A DNA stretch of 64,000 nt from Sphingobacterium spiritivorum ATCC 33861 (GCF_000143765.1 NZ_GL379774.1:1-64000); one strand, 5' to 3'; shown: positions 1 through 9,567, counted from the first letter of the stretch. Notes: generated by a model not told the origin, from the letters alone. Numbers and translations are program-made.

Positions 1-19
1 CGCTATAAAATACGTTATA

Positions 20-55
20 ACAAAGAAGAGCGGGGCTAACCCCGCTCTTCTTTGT
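20..55 (-). terminator. Intrinsic terminator of the sphingolipid operon
   Basis: A perfect 16-bp inverted repeat (arms 20-35 and 40-55) closes on a 4-nt loop, and the arm ends are A/T rich. It lies 22 bp past the stop of the GtrA-type gene, the last gene of the minus-strand operon. It may also serve a plus-strand gene that ends at or before the left edge of the window. Confidence 0.85.
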
Positions 56-77
56 ATAATTATGTCTTAATCCTGCA

Positions 78-461
78 TTATTTAAAAACCCAGAATCTTT
101 GCAAAGGATAATTAAATCCTAGAGAAACGATCAGCTCTACCGCCAATCTTCCGATTTTATAATCAATATGGAGTAGATTAGAAACTAACGGGGTTCCTTC
201 GGATTTAAGAAAGATACTACCTAATACAACCAAAATAAATTTCCAGATTTGGTTACCGACAGGACTGTCGCTCTTTTTGAATGCCCAATACCGGTTTAAA
301 GTAAAATTGACAACTGCTCCGAGACTTCCGGATATACGAATAGCATTCTTGACATCAATACCGATTACTTCTTTACAAAAAACCATGACAGCATAATCGA
401 ATGCTCCTCCGATAAAAGCTGATGCCTGCGCTTTAATAAACGCTCCTATTTTTTGTTTCAT
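78..461 (-). CDS. GtrA-family small membrane protein
   Basis: A 127-residue protein with about four hydrophobic segments. It resembles the GtrA family (PF04138), which takes part in moving lipid-linked sugars across the inner membrane or in polysaccharide assembly. Visible family features are the N-terminal phase with F-G-G-A-F-D-Y and the V-N-F-x-L-N-R-Y-W-x-F motif near residue 55, repeated in degenerate form at the C-terminus (N-Y-P-L-Q-R-F-W-V-F). The open frame extends two codons upstream to a TTG, but the ATG at 461 is preferred. It is the last gene of the sphingolipid operon, 15 bp after the CDP-alcohol phosphotransferase. A role in exporting or decorating sphingolipid head groups is an inference from position only. 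Confidence 0.8.
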   Translation of the reverse strand: MKQKIGAFIKAQASAFIGGAFDYAVMVFCKEVIGIDVKNAIRISGSLGAVVNFTLNRYWAFKKSDSPVGNQIWKFILVVLGSIFLKSEGTPLVSNLLHIDYKIGRLAVELIVSLGFNYPLQRFWVFK

Positions 462-476
462 CTCCAACAGAAGGGA

Positions 477-1181
477 TTAATCAACCTTTTTCAAACGTTC
501 CTGCTGCTCTTTGGCAGCTCTCTCTTCCATGTCTCTCACATCCCCCATCTTTAACAACAACCCTGTATCTCTGAAATTAATAAATACCAGAATCGCACAA
601 ATAGCTGCAACCAGATAATTGATTACTCCAGGAAATACAACTTCAAGTACCAGCACAAGGCTAATAATAACACGAATCTCAGTTGGGCCAACAAATCCGG
701 CATCTATCGTATATTTATCGGTGACCTTATATCTCAATTGGGAAATAATCATACTCCAGCCATAACAGGCAACCAGAATATAGCCGATCACCTCAAAAAC
801 ACCGGTTGCATATATAATATAACCGAATCCTATCATGACCGTACTTATCCAATCCATAATAATATCCAGAGAAAAGCCATACCATCTGCGGGATTTGTTA
901 CGGTAGAATGCCAGACGTCCATCCAGTGAATCGCCCAGCCAGTTGATCATAAAACCCAGAATTCCTAACAGTAAATATTCAACAGCAATATGTTTGGCTA
1001 AGATAAAGGCTAGTAAGATGAGTGCTGATCCAAATGTCCCTATACCCGTCAGCATGTCAGAAGAAATCCAGGAAGGTATTTTAGGCACTAAATAGGTAAT
1101 CAACTTTTGTTCAGGATCGCTCAGAATATTTGTTCGCTTACGATCCTGAAACAATTTTTTATTTATTTTCAATTCACTCAT
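477..1181 (-). CDS. CDP-alcohol phosphatidyltransferase family protein, candidate sphingolipid head-group transferase
   Basis: A 234-residue multi-pass inner-membrane enzyme. The CDP-alcohol phosphotransferase signature is present around residues 84-110: D-S-L-D-G, two residues, A, then G-F-S-L-D-I-I-M-D, which gives the four metal-binding aspartates. The arginine that usually follows the Ala (D-G-x2-A-R) is Phe here, with an Arg two residues on. Family members join a CDP-activated alcohol or diacylglycerol to a second alcohol. The gene sits 11 bp after the ceramide-reductase-like SDR in the same operon. A role in making ceramide phosphoethanolamine or ceramide phosphoinositol, both reported for Sphingobacterium, fits the context. 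An ordinary phospholipid synthase remains possible. Confidence 0.8.
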   Translation of the reverse strand: MSELKINKKLFQDRKRTNILSDPEQKLITYLVPKIPSWISSDMLTGIGTFGSALILLAFILAKHIAVEYLLLGILGFMINWLGDSLDGRLAFYRNKSRRWYGFSLDIIMDWISTVMIGFGYIIYATGVFEVIGYILVACYGWSMIISQLRYKVTDKYTIDAGFVGPTEIRVIISLVLVLEVVFPGVINYLVAAICAILVFINFRDTGLLLKMGDVRDMEERAAKEQQERLKKVD

Positions 1182-1192
1182 ACAACCTCAAA

Positions 1193-2188
1193 TTATAACC
1201 ACTTATGCTCTTTATACCAAAATAATGTTTCTTCCAATCCTCTTTTCAAATCGAATTGCGGATCAAATCCCAGTTCTCTTCGTGCTGCCGTAATATCACA
1301 AGCCCAGTTTGCAGCCGTGAGTTCGTTCAATCGCTCCGGATATAAGACTGGTATTTTTGCAGAACGTTTATATGCCCACTCAAATAATCGTGCCACTAAT
1401 CCAACTACTCTATTAGGAAGATGAATCCTAAAGGTTTTCTTTTGCAGTACATTATTAAAAATATTAGCCATTTCATAACGATCATAAACCTGACCATCTG
1501 TTATGTTATATATTTTAAACTGCGCATGAGTTGCAAAACAGGATTGAAGGATGGCTTGTACCAAATCCTTCACATAGATAAAACTGAGTTGCTGTGGAGA
1601 TCGTCCGATATAAGCATCTACTCCACTGTTTAATGTCTTGAAAAGAACATATATATCTTTTTCCCGGGGCCCGTAAACTGCTGTAGGCCGGATAATCGTC
1701 AATGGTTTATCTCCGAATTGTTCTTTCACAGCCTTTTCAGATTCACGTTTACTGCGTCCATATGCAGTTACAGGATGATACGGAGATTGTTCAGAAATAA
1801 GACCTTGTTCGATAGAAATAGGTCCAACCGCAGCCAGGCTGCTTACAAAGGTAGCTCTTTTTAAAGGAATAGCTGCTTTGAAAACAGCGGAGAATAAGTT
1901 TAGCGTGTATTGTTTATTGACCCGGACCAGGTCTTCTTCCTGTTTAGCTCTTGTCATTGCCGCGGCATGAATCACATACTGGTATTGATGTTCTTCCAAC
2001 AAGGCTACTAATTCGTCTGTATTTTCATAATCCGGATAAACGAATTTGTCAACAGCATGCTCGATTTGGGAAACGGCACTGGATTTACGTACTGCCGCAT
2101 GAACCTCAAGGCCGGCGGATTTGGCTGCTTCAACTAAGTGAAACCCGACAAATCCGCTAGCCCCGGTTATTAGGACTTTTTCTTTCAT
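1193..2188 (-). CDS. cerR: Extended SDR / NAD-dependent epimerase family, probable bacterial ceramide reductase (CerR-like)
   Basis: A 331-residue extended short-chain dehydrogenase. The N-terminal Rossmann motif is T-G-A-S-G-F-V-G (residues 7-14) and the catalytic Tyr-Lys pair is in Y-G-R-S-K at about residue 144. In Caulobacter an epimerase-type SDR (CerR) encoded near serine palmitoyltransferase reduces the 3-keto group of the acylated intermediate. The same neighbours here (spt and the GNAT acyltransferase) make that the most likely job. The start overlaps the upstream gene stop by 4 nt, so the two are probably translationally coupled. Other sugar-nucleotide or steroid-type SDR activities cannot be excluded from sequence alone. 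Confidence 0.75.
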   Translation of the reverse strand: MKEKVLITGASGFVGFHLVEAAKSAGLEVHAAVRKSSAVSQIEHAVDKFVYPDYENTDELVALLEEHQYQYVIHAAAMTRAKQEEDLVRVNKQYTLNLFSAVFKAAIPLKRATFVSSLAAVGPISIEQGLISEQSPYHPVTAYGRSKRESEKAVKEQFGDKPLTIIRPTAVYGPREKDIYVLFKTLNSGVDAYIGRSPQQLSFIYVKDLVQAILQSCFATHAQFKIYNITDGQVYDRYEMANIFNNVLQKKTFRIHLPNRVVGLVARLFEWAYKRSAKIPVLYPERLNELTAANWACDITAARRELGFDPQFDLKRGLEETLFWYKEHKWL

Positions 2189-3306
2189 ATCGCTTTCTCG
2201 TAAAAACGATAACGCTTATATAATTTACCATTGATTTGCTCAATGGCATGATTCATCATGTAATTATGCTCTAACATCCAGGAACATTCCGCTCCTTTGA
2301 TACCTGCAGGTGATGCATTTTTAATAATGCGTCCATACAGACAGGCTTCAATACCCATTTTTCTGTAATCATCTAAAACACCTAACATCAGTACGCGAAG
2401 AGTTTTAAGCTTACTTTTTCCAAAAAGGAGTTTGAAAATACCAGTAGGAAGTAATCTTCCACGTTTGACCTTGATCTGAATTTCATTGATATTTGGAATT
2501 CCCACTGCAAACCCTACCAGTTCATCCCCTTTCTCGGCTACTAATGCAAATCTGGGATCAACAATCATTTTCAAGTCTTTTGCCACATAATCAAATTCAT
2601 CATCAGTCATAGGTACAAATCCCATATTCTGATCCCAGGCTTTGTTATAGACTTTTCTTATTTTGCTTGATTCGTTTTTAAAATCCTTAAGATTAATCTG
2701 GCGCAAAATAATACCTGACCGTTTTAAACGCTCTTCCAATTTATCCAGCAAGAGTACTGATCGCTGATCTGCTTCTGCAGTATTAATGTAATACGCAAGA
2801 AGATCTACACGCTTGGAAAGTCCGGCCTTTTCAATCAGATCGATGTAATAGGAAGGATTATAAGGCATCATGGCCATCGGCGGACGGTCAAAGCCCTCAA
2901 TTAACAATCCACAAACATCGTTGGTAGAAGGATTAAATGGTCCGGCAATACAATCACCCCCTTTTTCTTTCACCCAGGTAATAACGGCACCAAACAACTT
3001 ATCAGCGACTTCCTGATCATTGATGCAATCAAAAAAACCAAATGCGCCTTCGTTTACTTTGTTAAATTCATTGTTACGTACATTCCATATCCCAGCTATA
3101 CGACCTACCAGCTTATTATCGCGATACGCCAAAAATGGTTGAACCTGTGAATGTTTGTAGAAAGGATGTTTGCCCGGGGTGAGTAAGTCCTCCTGACCTA
3201 AAAAGATCTCGGGGACATAATTTGGATCTTCCGCATGAAGATCATGCGGAAAATCAATAAAGATCCGTCTTTGTTTCTTTGTTTCAACGGGAATAATCTG
3301 AATCAT
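2185..3306 (-). CDS. GNAT-fold protein, probable bacterial ceramide synthase (bCerS-like)
   Basis: A 373-residue cytoplasmic protein of a conserved family that I associate with bacterial ceramide synthase, the GNAT-fold N-acyltransferase described in Caulobacter. Recognisable blocks are the P-N-Y-V-P segment near residue 30, P-F-Y-K-H-S-Q-V-Q-P-F-L-A near 50-60, V-G-R-I-A-G, G-P-F-N-P-S-T-N near 123, F-D-R-P-P-M-A-M-M-P-Y-N-P near 140, and a C-terminal GNAT-like half. It is expected to acylate the long-chain base made by serine palmitoyltransferase. It is encoded 6 bp downstream of spt and overlaps the SDR gene by 4 nt. Annotation as a plain 'N-acetyltransferase' would understate the context. 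Confidence 0.75.
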   Translation of the reverse strand: MIQIIPVETKKQRRIFIDFPHDLHAEDPNYVPEIFLGQEDLLTPGKHPFYKHSQVQPFLAYRDNKLVGRIAGIWNVRNNEFNKVNEGAFGFFDCINDQEVADKLFGAVITWVKEKGGDCIAGPFNPSTNDVCGLLIEGFDRPPMAMMPYNPSYYIDLIEKAGLSKRVDLLAYYINTAEADQRSVLLLDKLEERLKRSGIILRQINLKDFKNESSKIRKVYNKAWDQNMGFVPMTDDEFDYVAKDLKMIVDPRFALVAEKGDELVGFAVGIPNINEIQIKVKRGRLLPTGIFKLLFGKSKLKTLRVLMLGVLDDYRKMGIEACLYGRIIKNASPAGIKGAECSWMLEHNYMMNHAIEQINGKLYKRYRFYEKAI

Positions 3307-3312
3307 AGGAGA

Positions 3313-4530
<1,218 letters not shown>

Positions 4531-4721
4531 CTATTTTAGTAAAATCTATATAATTCTTATTTTTCTCTTTGATAATTTACCATTTTGGACAAATGTTCAA
4601 CAAATAAAACAGTTTATTTGAAACAAAAATCTCAAAAAATAATGACATTTCCCTCTTTAAAACCCTCATTATCAATAAATTAAAAAGAACGGAGCTCCCT
4701 GAAGGAACTCAAAAACTCGTG

Positions 4722-4729
4722 CAAACATA
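4722..4729 (-). promoter_or_regulatory. Possible -7 box upstream of spt
   Basis: The minus strand reads TATGTTTG, a perfect match to TAnnTTTG. No TTTG lies 19-20 nt further upstream, so the call is tentative. It would predict a leader of about 205 nt before the spt ATG. Confidence 0.35.
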
Positions 4730-4862
4730 CGAAACTAAATCCAGCATTCCTTGTTTGTAACTACAATTTTTTGACATGTAAATATCATAAATTTAATTTT
4801 ATTTTAACACTACGTACATAAATAATCTCGTCAGGTCTCGAAACGGTTAGGCCGTAATTGAT

Positions 4863-4870
4863 TACCTTTG
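4863..4870 (+). promoter_or_regulatory. -7 box of the smpB promoter
   Basis: TACCTTTG matches the Bacteroidota -7 consensus and lies 32 nt before the ATG at 4903. Since it falls inside the upstream extension of the smpB reading frame, it argues against a start at 4858. No good -33 TTTG is present. Confidence 0.65.
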
Positions 4871-4902
4871 TAAAGCAATTAATAAGCAATATACAAAATA
4901 AA

Positions 4903-5358
4903 ATGACATTAGCAGCAAATATAAATATCAAAAATAAAAGAGCATCTTTCGAATATCATCTATTAGATAAATATGTCGCAGGACTTCAACTCCTGGGCAC
5001 AGAAATTAAATCTATACGTGAAGGGAAAGCAAATATTAATGACAGTTTCTGCGCTTTTTTCGAAAAAGGCTTATACATCCGCAATATGCACATTGCAGAA
5101 TACTCCCATGGCTCATTCTATAATCATGAAGCAAAGCGCGATCGTCAACTGTTACTTACAAAGAGAGAACTCAAAAAGCTCAGAGCAAAAGGTGATGAGA
5201 AAGGATTTACTATAGTTCCTTTACGTATTTTTGTAAATGAAAGAGGATTTGCAAAAGTGGAAATCGCACTGGCACAGGGTAAAAAAGACTTCGATAAACG
5301 TGACACGATCAAAGACAGAGATGCTAAACGCGAGCTTGACCGGGCTATGAAAAGATAA
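4903..5358 (+). CDS. smpB: SsrA-binding protein SmpB
   Basis: A 151-residue RNA-binding protein that partners tmRNA in rescuing stalled ribosomes. Family landmarks are the N-terminal N-K-R-A-S-F-E-Y-H, the G-T-E-I-K-S-I-R-E-G-K-A-N segment, R-D-R-Q-L-L-L near the middle, and the lysine/arginine-rich C-terminal tail with K-R-D-T-I-K-D-R. The open frame starts at 4858, but the first 15 codons overlap the promoter -7 box, so the ATG at 4903 is chosen; it gives the usual length. The stop is 4 bp from the convergent AraC gene stop. The tmRNA gene itself is not in the window. Confidence 0.95.
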   Translation: MTLAANINIKNKRASFEYHLLDKYVAGLQLLGTEIKSIREGKANINDSFCAFFEKGLYIRNMHIAEYSHGSFYNHEAKRDRQLLLTKRELKKLRAKGDEKGFTIVPLRIFVNERGFAKVEIALAQGKKDFDKRDTIKDRDAKRELDRAMKR

Positions 5359-5362
5359 GAAC

Positions 5363-6265
5363 TTACGACATCGTTAAAAAAACTCCCGGAGTGATACCCT
5401 CTTGTTTTTTAAACATACGTACAAAATAGTTGATATTACTGAAGCCGCTTGCATAGCAGGCTTCTTTAATACTTTTTGAGTTTTGCAGTACCTTTTTAGC
5501 ATTCTTTATACGCTCCCGGATGACATATTCCATGGGGCTTATACCTGTTTCCTCTTTAAAGGTCCGGTAAAAACTAGGCTTACTCATATTCGCTTTTTTA
5601 CTCAGGTGTTCTACCGTAATATTTTCGTGAATATTGTTCTGAATAAATTCTGTCACTGCCTGAAGCCTGTTATTGGAAGACAAAACGGGCCCGTCTACGA
5701 CCAACAGATTCTGGGTCTGCATAATACGGATTAGCAGTTCTTTAAGTGTCAGATCGGCCAGTACATCTTTGTGTAATTCTTTACTTAAAGATATATCAAA
5801 GAGTTTATTAGTCAGATAAGCAAGCTCGGCATTATTATAAAAGTGATATTGGTCGTAATGAAATCTCCACTCCTGTTCACCATACTGCCTTGGAAAATAC
5901 TCATTCAGGTAGTTAATCGTTTCCTGTATTTTTTGATGTCCGATGGCCAGAGCTGTACATTGGGTAGGATCACTTTCCTTAGCCTCCGGAAAATCAATCT
6001 TCATTGACAGTGACGGGGGCACTACAATCGTTTCGCCCGGGAGATAATCAAAATGAGGACGATCAAAAAGGTGCATTACCTTTTTACCTTTCAGCATATT
6101 GATAATCACCAGATCATTAAATTTAAGGGGCACAAGCTTACTTTCCTGATATGTCTCATATACATTCAACTCAAAATTATTTAAGGTGAAGGCACGTCTG
6201 TTTTCTACCAGAGTAGTAATTTCTTTTTTATCTGTAAATGGCAGATGATTGAGAAGATGTTTCAT
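5363..6265 (-). CDS. AraC-family transcriptional regulator of the adjacent dehydrogenase genes
   Basis: A 300-residue protein. The C-terminal third (about 200-300) carries two helix-turn-helix units of the AraC/XylS type, including L-S-K-K-A-N-M-S-K-P-S-F-Y-R-T-F-K and A-C-Y-A-S-G-F-S-N-I-N-Y-F-V-R-M-F-K. The N-terminal two thirds look like an AraC-type ligand-binding region, without a domain I can name. The gene is divergent from an aldehyde dehydrogenase. A pair of 20-bp direct repeats with 21-bp periodicity, the classical arrangement for AraC dimers, lies just upstream of that gene's -7 box. It is therefore inferred to activate the aldehyde/alcohol dehydrogenase operon, probably in response to an alcohol or aldehyde. 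Confidence 0.92.
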   Translation of the reverse strand: MKHLLNHLPFTDKKEITTLVENRRAFTLNNFELNVYETYQESKLVPLKFNDLVIINMLKGKKVMHLFDRPHFDYLPGETIVVPPSLSMKIDFPEAKESDPTQCTALAIGHQKIQETINYLNEYFPRQYGEQEWRFHYDQYHFYNNAELAYLTNKLFDISLSKELHKDVLADLTLKELLIRIMQTQNLLVVDGPVLSSNNRLQAVTEFIQNNIHENITVEHLSKKANMSKPSFYRTFKEETGISPMEYVIRERIKNAKKVLQNSKSIKEACYASGFSNINYFVRMFKKQEGITPGVFLTMS

Positions 6266-6414
6266 GCCTGTAAGATTTATAATCCAAGAATAACAAGTTA
6301 ATTAAAATAACGATCAAAACCAAACTCTGGTATCCCGACCGAGTGATTTTAAGATCAGCGTATCTTCCCTCCTCTTTAATTAAAATTCTTCTGTTATACC
6401 ATACATTTCTCCGG

Positions 6415-6455
6415 ATGATAGCATAGTGCTAAAGAATGATAGCATAATGCTAAAA
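6415..6455 (+). promoter_or_regulatory. Putative AraC operator: two direct repeats
   Basis: Near-identical 20-bp repeats start at 6415 and 6436, exactly 21 bp apart, and differ at two positions. Each contains an AGCATnnTGCT-like palindrome. The second repeat ends 18 bp before the -7 box and so replaces the missing -33 element, as expected for an activator-dependent promoter. Confidence 0.7.
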
Positions 6456-6473
6456 CACTGAATACCATATTTA

Positions 6474-6481
6474 TATATTTG
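6474..6481 (+). promoter_or_regulatory. -7 box of the aldehyde dehydrogenase promoter
   Basis: TATATTTG matches the -7 consensus. It overlaps the TTG codon at 6479 that opens the longer reading frame, which supports the ATG at 6524 as the true start. No -33 TTTG is present; the AraC repeats occupy that position. Confidence 0.7.
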
Positions 6482-6523
6482 AAAATAGCCAAATATAAGT
6501 ATTTATTTAAAATCATAATTAAT

Positions 6524-8026
6524 ATGAGTGTAATAGAAAGACCTGCGTTCAAAGAGCGCTATGACAACTACATTAACGGAAAATTTACCGCTCCCGTTCA
6601 GGGCAAATATTTTGATGTTATCTCTCCCTTAGACGGTAAAGTTTTTACACAAGCCGCCCATTCGACTAAAGATGATCTGGAGCTGGCTGTAGATGCCGCA
6701 GCAAAAGCATTCGAATCATGGGGTAAAACTTCTTCTACCGAACGTAGTATTATTCTTAACAAAATAGCGGATCGTATAGAAGAAAACCTGAATTACATTG
6801 CCGCTGTTGAAACAGTTGATAATGGTAAGGCTGTTCGTGAAACGCTAAATGCGGACATTCCCCTCGCTATTGATCATTTCAGATATTTTGCAGGAGTAAT
6901 CCGTGCCGAAGAAGGTTCGTTATCGGAACTGGACGCAAACACGGTATCACTGATTGTACATGAACCGATCGGTGTGGTTGCTCAGATTATTCCCTGGAAT
7001 TTCCCTATTCTGATGGCTGTATGGAAACTGGCTCCAGCATTGGCAGCCGGCAACTGTGTGGTGCTGAAACCTGCCGAAAGTACGCCTATCTCTATTCTGG
7101 TACTATTAGAGCTTATCGGAGATTTGTTGCCGGCCGGAGTTGTTAATATTGTAAATGGATTCGGGTCTGAACTGGGGCGTGCTCTTGTGACTAATCCAAA
7201 AGTCGCAAAAGCGGCTTTCACGGGATCTACAGCAACCGGACGTCTTGTTATGCAATACGCCACTGAAAACATTATTCCTGTAACATTAGAACTGGGTGGT
7301 AAATCGCCTAATATTTTCTTTAGTTCGGTTATGGATGAAGATGATGCTTTTCTGGACAAAGCCATTGAAGGAGCTGTTCTGTTTGCACTCAATCAGGGCG
7401 AAATCTGCACCTGTCCTTCCCGTCTCCTTATTCAGGAAGATATTTACGACAGATTTATTGAAAAAGTAATTGACCGTGTGAATAAAATCAAGGTCGGAAA
7501 TCCGCTTGATCCGACAGTAATGATGGGTGCACAGGCATCACAGATACAAAAAGATAAGATCGTATCGTATATCAAGCTTGGTAAAGAAGAGGGTGCTGAA
7601 GTATTGACTGGAGGGGATGTAAACCATCTGGGCGGAGATCTTGAAAACGGTTATTATATCAAACCTACACTATTCAAAGGTCATAATAAGATGCGTATTT
7701 TCCAGGAGGAAATCTTTGGTCCTGTACTGGCTGTCACCACCTTTAAAGATGAGGCCGAAGCGATTGCTATAGCAAACGATACGATATACGGACTGGGTGC
7801 GGGTGTATGGACACGTGATGCACATCAGCTCTACCAGATACCTAGAGCGATTCAGGCCGGACGGGTATGGGTCAATCAATATCATAGTTATCCTGCAGGA
7901 GCTCCTTTCGGAGGCTACAAGCAGTCTGGTGTTGGTCGCGAAAACCACAAAATGATGCTGGGACACTACAGACAGACAAAAAATATGTTAATCTCCTACA
8001 GCAAAGAGAAATTAGGTTTTTTTTAA
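6524..8026 (+). CDS. NAD(P)-dependent aldehyde dehydrogenase
   Basis: A 500-residue cytosolic aldehyde dehydrogenase that oxidises an aldehyde to the acid. Key residues are E256 in L-E-L-G-G-K, the nucleophile C295 in G-E-I-C (a Cys also at 297), the substrate-binding segment I-P-W-N-F-P near 156 and the C-terminal P-F-G-G-Y-K-Q-S-G. The sequence is closest in feel to the AldB/ExaC-type acetaldehyde dehydrogenases. The 15-codon extension to a TTG at 6479 is rejected because it runs through the -7 box. The zinc alcohol dehydrogenase follows after 50 bp, so alcohol and aldehyde oxidation (or aldehyde detoxification) are paired. Confidence 0.95.
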   Translation: MSVIERPAFKERYDNYINGKFTAPVQGKYFDVISPLDGKVFTQAAHSTKDDLELAVDAAAKAFESWGKTSSTERSIILNKIADRIEENLNYIAAVETVDNGKAVRETLNADIPLAIDHFRYFAGVIRAEEGSLSELDANTVSLIVHEPIGVVAQIIPWNFPILMAVWKLAPALAAGNCVVLKPAESTPISILVLLELIGDLLPAGVVNIVNGFGSELGRALVTNPKVAKAAFTGSTATGRLVMQYATENIIPVTLELGGKSPNIFFSSVMDEDDAFLDKAIEGAVLFALNQGEICTCPSRLLIQEDIYDRFIEKVIDRVNKIKVGNPLDPTVMMGAQASQIQKDKIVSYIKLGKEEGAEVLTGGDVNHLGGDLENGYYIKPTLFKGHNKMRIFQEEIFGPVLAVTTFKDEAEAIAIANDTIYGLGAGVWTRDAHQLYQIPRAIQAGRVWVNQYHSYPAGAPFGGYKQSGVGRENHKMMLGHYRQTKNMLISYSKEKLGFF

Positions 8027-8076
8027 GAAGCTTTTTAAAATTAGGCTCTTTTTTATTTATCTGATAATAAAGAATT

Positions 8077-9108
8077 ATGATTCCAAAAACCATGAAAGCG
8101 GCAGTGGCCAGAGGTTACGGTCAGCCATTAAGTATAGAAGAGGTTCCGGTCAAACAACCTGGGCGAAATCAGATATTAGTCAAAGTAGTGGCATGTGGTG
8201 TCTGTCATACAGATCTTCACGCCATCGAAGGTGACTGGCCTGTAAAATCAAAAATGCCACTGATCCCGGGGCACGAAGGAGTAGGATATGTGGTTGCTAC
8301 GGGTCCGGATGTGCAGAATGTAAAGGAAGGAGATGCGGTAGGCGTGCCCTGGCTCTATAGTGCCTGCGGATGTTGCGACTTTTGCATTACGGGATGGGAA
8401 ACCCTTTGTGAAGCTCAGCAAAACGGAGGATACAGTGTTGACGGAGGATTTGCTGAATATGTTATTGCGGATGCCCGATATGTAGGCCATTTAAAATCCA
8501 ATGTCAACTTTTTAGAGATTGCTCCTATCTTGTGTGCCGGAGTGACAGTATACAAAGGACTCAAAGAAACGGAAACAAAACCTGGTGAATGGGTAGCGAT
8601 ATCCGGAATCGGCGGACTGGGACATGTAGCTGTACAATATGCAAAAGCTATGGGTATGCATGTGGCAGCAATAGATGTAGCCGACGATAAGCTGGATCTG
8701 GCGAAAAAACTCGGGGCTGATATTACAGTAAATGCAAAAACTACAGACCCGGGCCAATATATTCAGAAAGAAATCGGTGGAGTACACGGTGCGCTTATTA
8801 CTGCTGTATCTCCCATCGCATTCAAGCAGGGGATAGATGTCTTACGACGCAAAGGTACGATTGCTCTCAACGGACTTCCTCCCGGGTCATTTGAGTTACC
8901 TATCTTTGAAACTGTACTCAAGCGTATTACCGTCAGAGGATCTATTGTTGGTACACGAAAAGATTTACAGGAGGCTTTGGATTTTGCAAATGAAGGCCTC
9001 GTTAAGGCGACTGTCACAGCTGCAAAATTAGAAGATATCAACAGTGTATTTGATCAGATGAAAGCCGGAAAAATAGACGGACGAATTGTATTAGATATTG
9101 CAGGTTAA
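8077..9108 (+). CDS. adhP: Zinc-dependent alcohol dehydrogenase, AdhP type
   Basis: A 343-residue medium-chain dehydrogenase that interconverts primary alcohols and aldehydes with NAD. The catalytic zinc site is seen in C-G-V-C-H-T-D (C40-C43) and G-H-E (66-67). The structural zinc cysteines are C97, C100, C103 and C111. The NAD fold is marked by G-I-G-G-L-G-H-V near residue 175. The first ATG at 8077 gives a short M-I-P-K-T lead before M-K-A-A-V, and the ATG at 8092 is an alternative. It follows the aldehyde dehydrogenase by 50 bp in the AraC-controlled unit, and a terminator hairpin follows its stop. Confidence 0.93.
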   Translation: MIPKTMKAAVARGYGQPLSIEEVPVKQPGRNQILVKVVACGVCHTDLHAIEGDWPVKSKMPLIPGHEGVGYVVATGPDVQNVKEGDAVGVPWLYSACGCCDFCITGWETLCEAQQNGGYSVDGGFAEYVIADARYVGHLKSNVNFLEIAPILCAGVTVYKGLKETETKPGEWVAISGIGGLGHVAVQYAKAMGMHVAAIDVADDKLDLAKKLGADITVNAKTTDPGQYIQKEIGGVHGALITAVSPIAFKQGIDVLRRKGTIALNGLPPGSFELPIFETVLKRITVRGSIVGTRKDLQEALDFANEGLVKATVTAAKLEDINSVFDQMKAGKIDGRIVLDIAG

Positions 9109-9116
9109 ACCTATGG

Positions 9117-9152
9117 AGAGGGATGTGGCCATTTTTCATCCCTCTTTTTTTT
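9117..9152 (+). terminator. Terminator hairpin between adhP and the DUF779 gene
   Basis: A 9-bp stem (9117-9125 with 9137-9145) is followed by a run of eight T. It ends 21 bp before the DUF779 ATG, so the last gene would be expressed only by read-through or from its own promoter. Confidence 0.7.
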
Positions 9153-9173
9153 ACTTTACAAAACTCTTCAGCA

Positions 9174-9548
9174 ATGACAAATCGAATAGATGTAACGGAT
9201 ACAGCAAAAGCACTTATAAAACAGCTTGCTGCTCAACATGGTGATCTGATGTTTTATCAGGCAGGAGGATGCTGTGAGGGAACACAGCCTCAGTGTTTTG
9301 AAAAAGGAGGATTCTTTCCCCGGATGAATGATGCGATGATCGGACTGGTGGAAGGATATGAATTCTGGATTGACCGGGACTTGTTTGAATACTGGCAATA
9401 CTCACATTTCACCCTGGATGTACTGGATGGATTTGGTCCGGGTGGATTCTCACTCGAGACACCTTTAGGTAAGACATTCAAAGTTCATTACAGGCTTTTT
9501 ACAGCAGAAGAGCTAGATAAACTAGCTCCTGTAATTCGAAATGAATAA
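9174..9548 (+). CDS. DUF779 protein
   Basis: A 124-residue protein of the DUF779 family, commonly encoded beside aldehyde dehydrogenases. Its biochemical role is unknown. Visible features are the cysteine-rich A-G-G-C-C-E-G-T-Q-P-Q-C-F segment near residues 30-42, Y-E-F-W-I-D near 61, and D-G-F-G-P-G-G-F-S-L-E near 84, which fits a metal- or thiol-binding role (inference). The reading frame is open from 9123, but that stretch runs through a terminator hairpin and encodes a phenylalanine-rich lead, so the ATG at 9174 is chosen. It is the third member of the AraC-linked dehydrogenase cluster. Confidence 0.85.
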   Translation: MTNRIDVTDTAKALIKQLAAQHGDLMFYQAGGCCEGTQPQCFEKGGFFPRMNDAMIGLVEGYEFWIDRDLFEYWQYSHFTLDVLDGFGPGGFSLETPLGKTFKVHYRLFTAEELDKLAPVIRNE

Positions 9549-9567
9549 TATAATATGATATTGAGTA

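Noticed and set aside
1..39. Possible C-terminus of a plus-strand gene at the left edge
   Set aside because: A short frame from base 1 ends with a stop at 37-39, inside the terminator loop; another frame stops at 6-8. Too little sequence to support a gene.
4691..4709. Hairpin in the possible spt leader as an attenuator or riboswitch
   Set aside because: Only seven base pairs with one G-U, no T run, and no known riboswitch motif.
8027..8076. Possible terminator or promoter between the aldehyde and alcohol dehydrogenase genes
   Set aside because: The 50-bp gap has T runs but no stable hairpin and no TAnnTTTG box; the two genes are taken as one unit.
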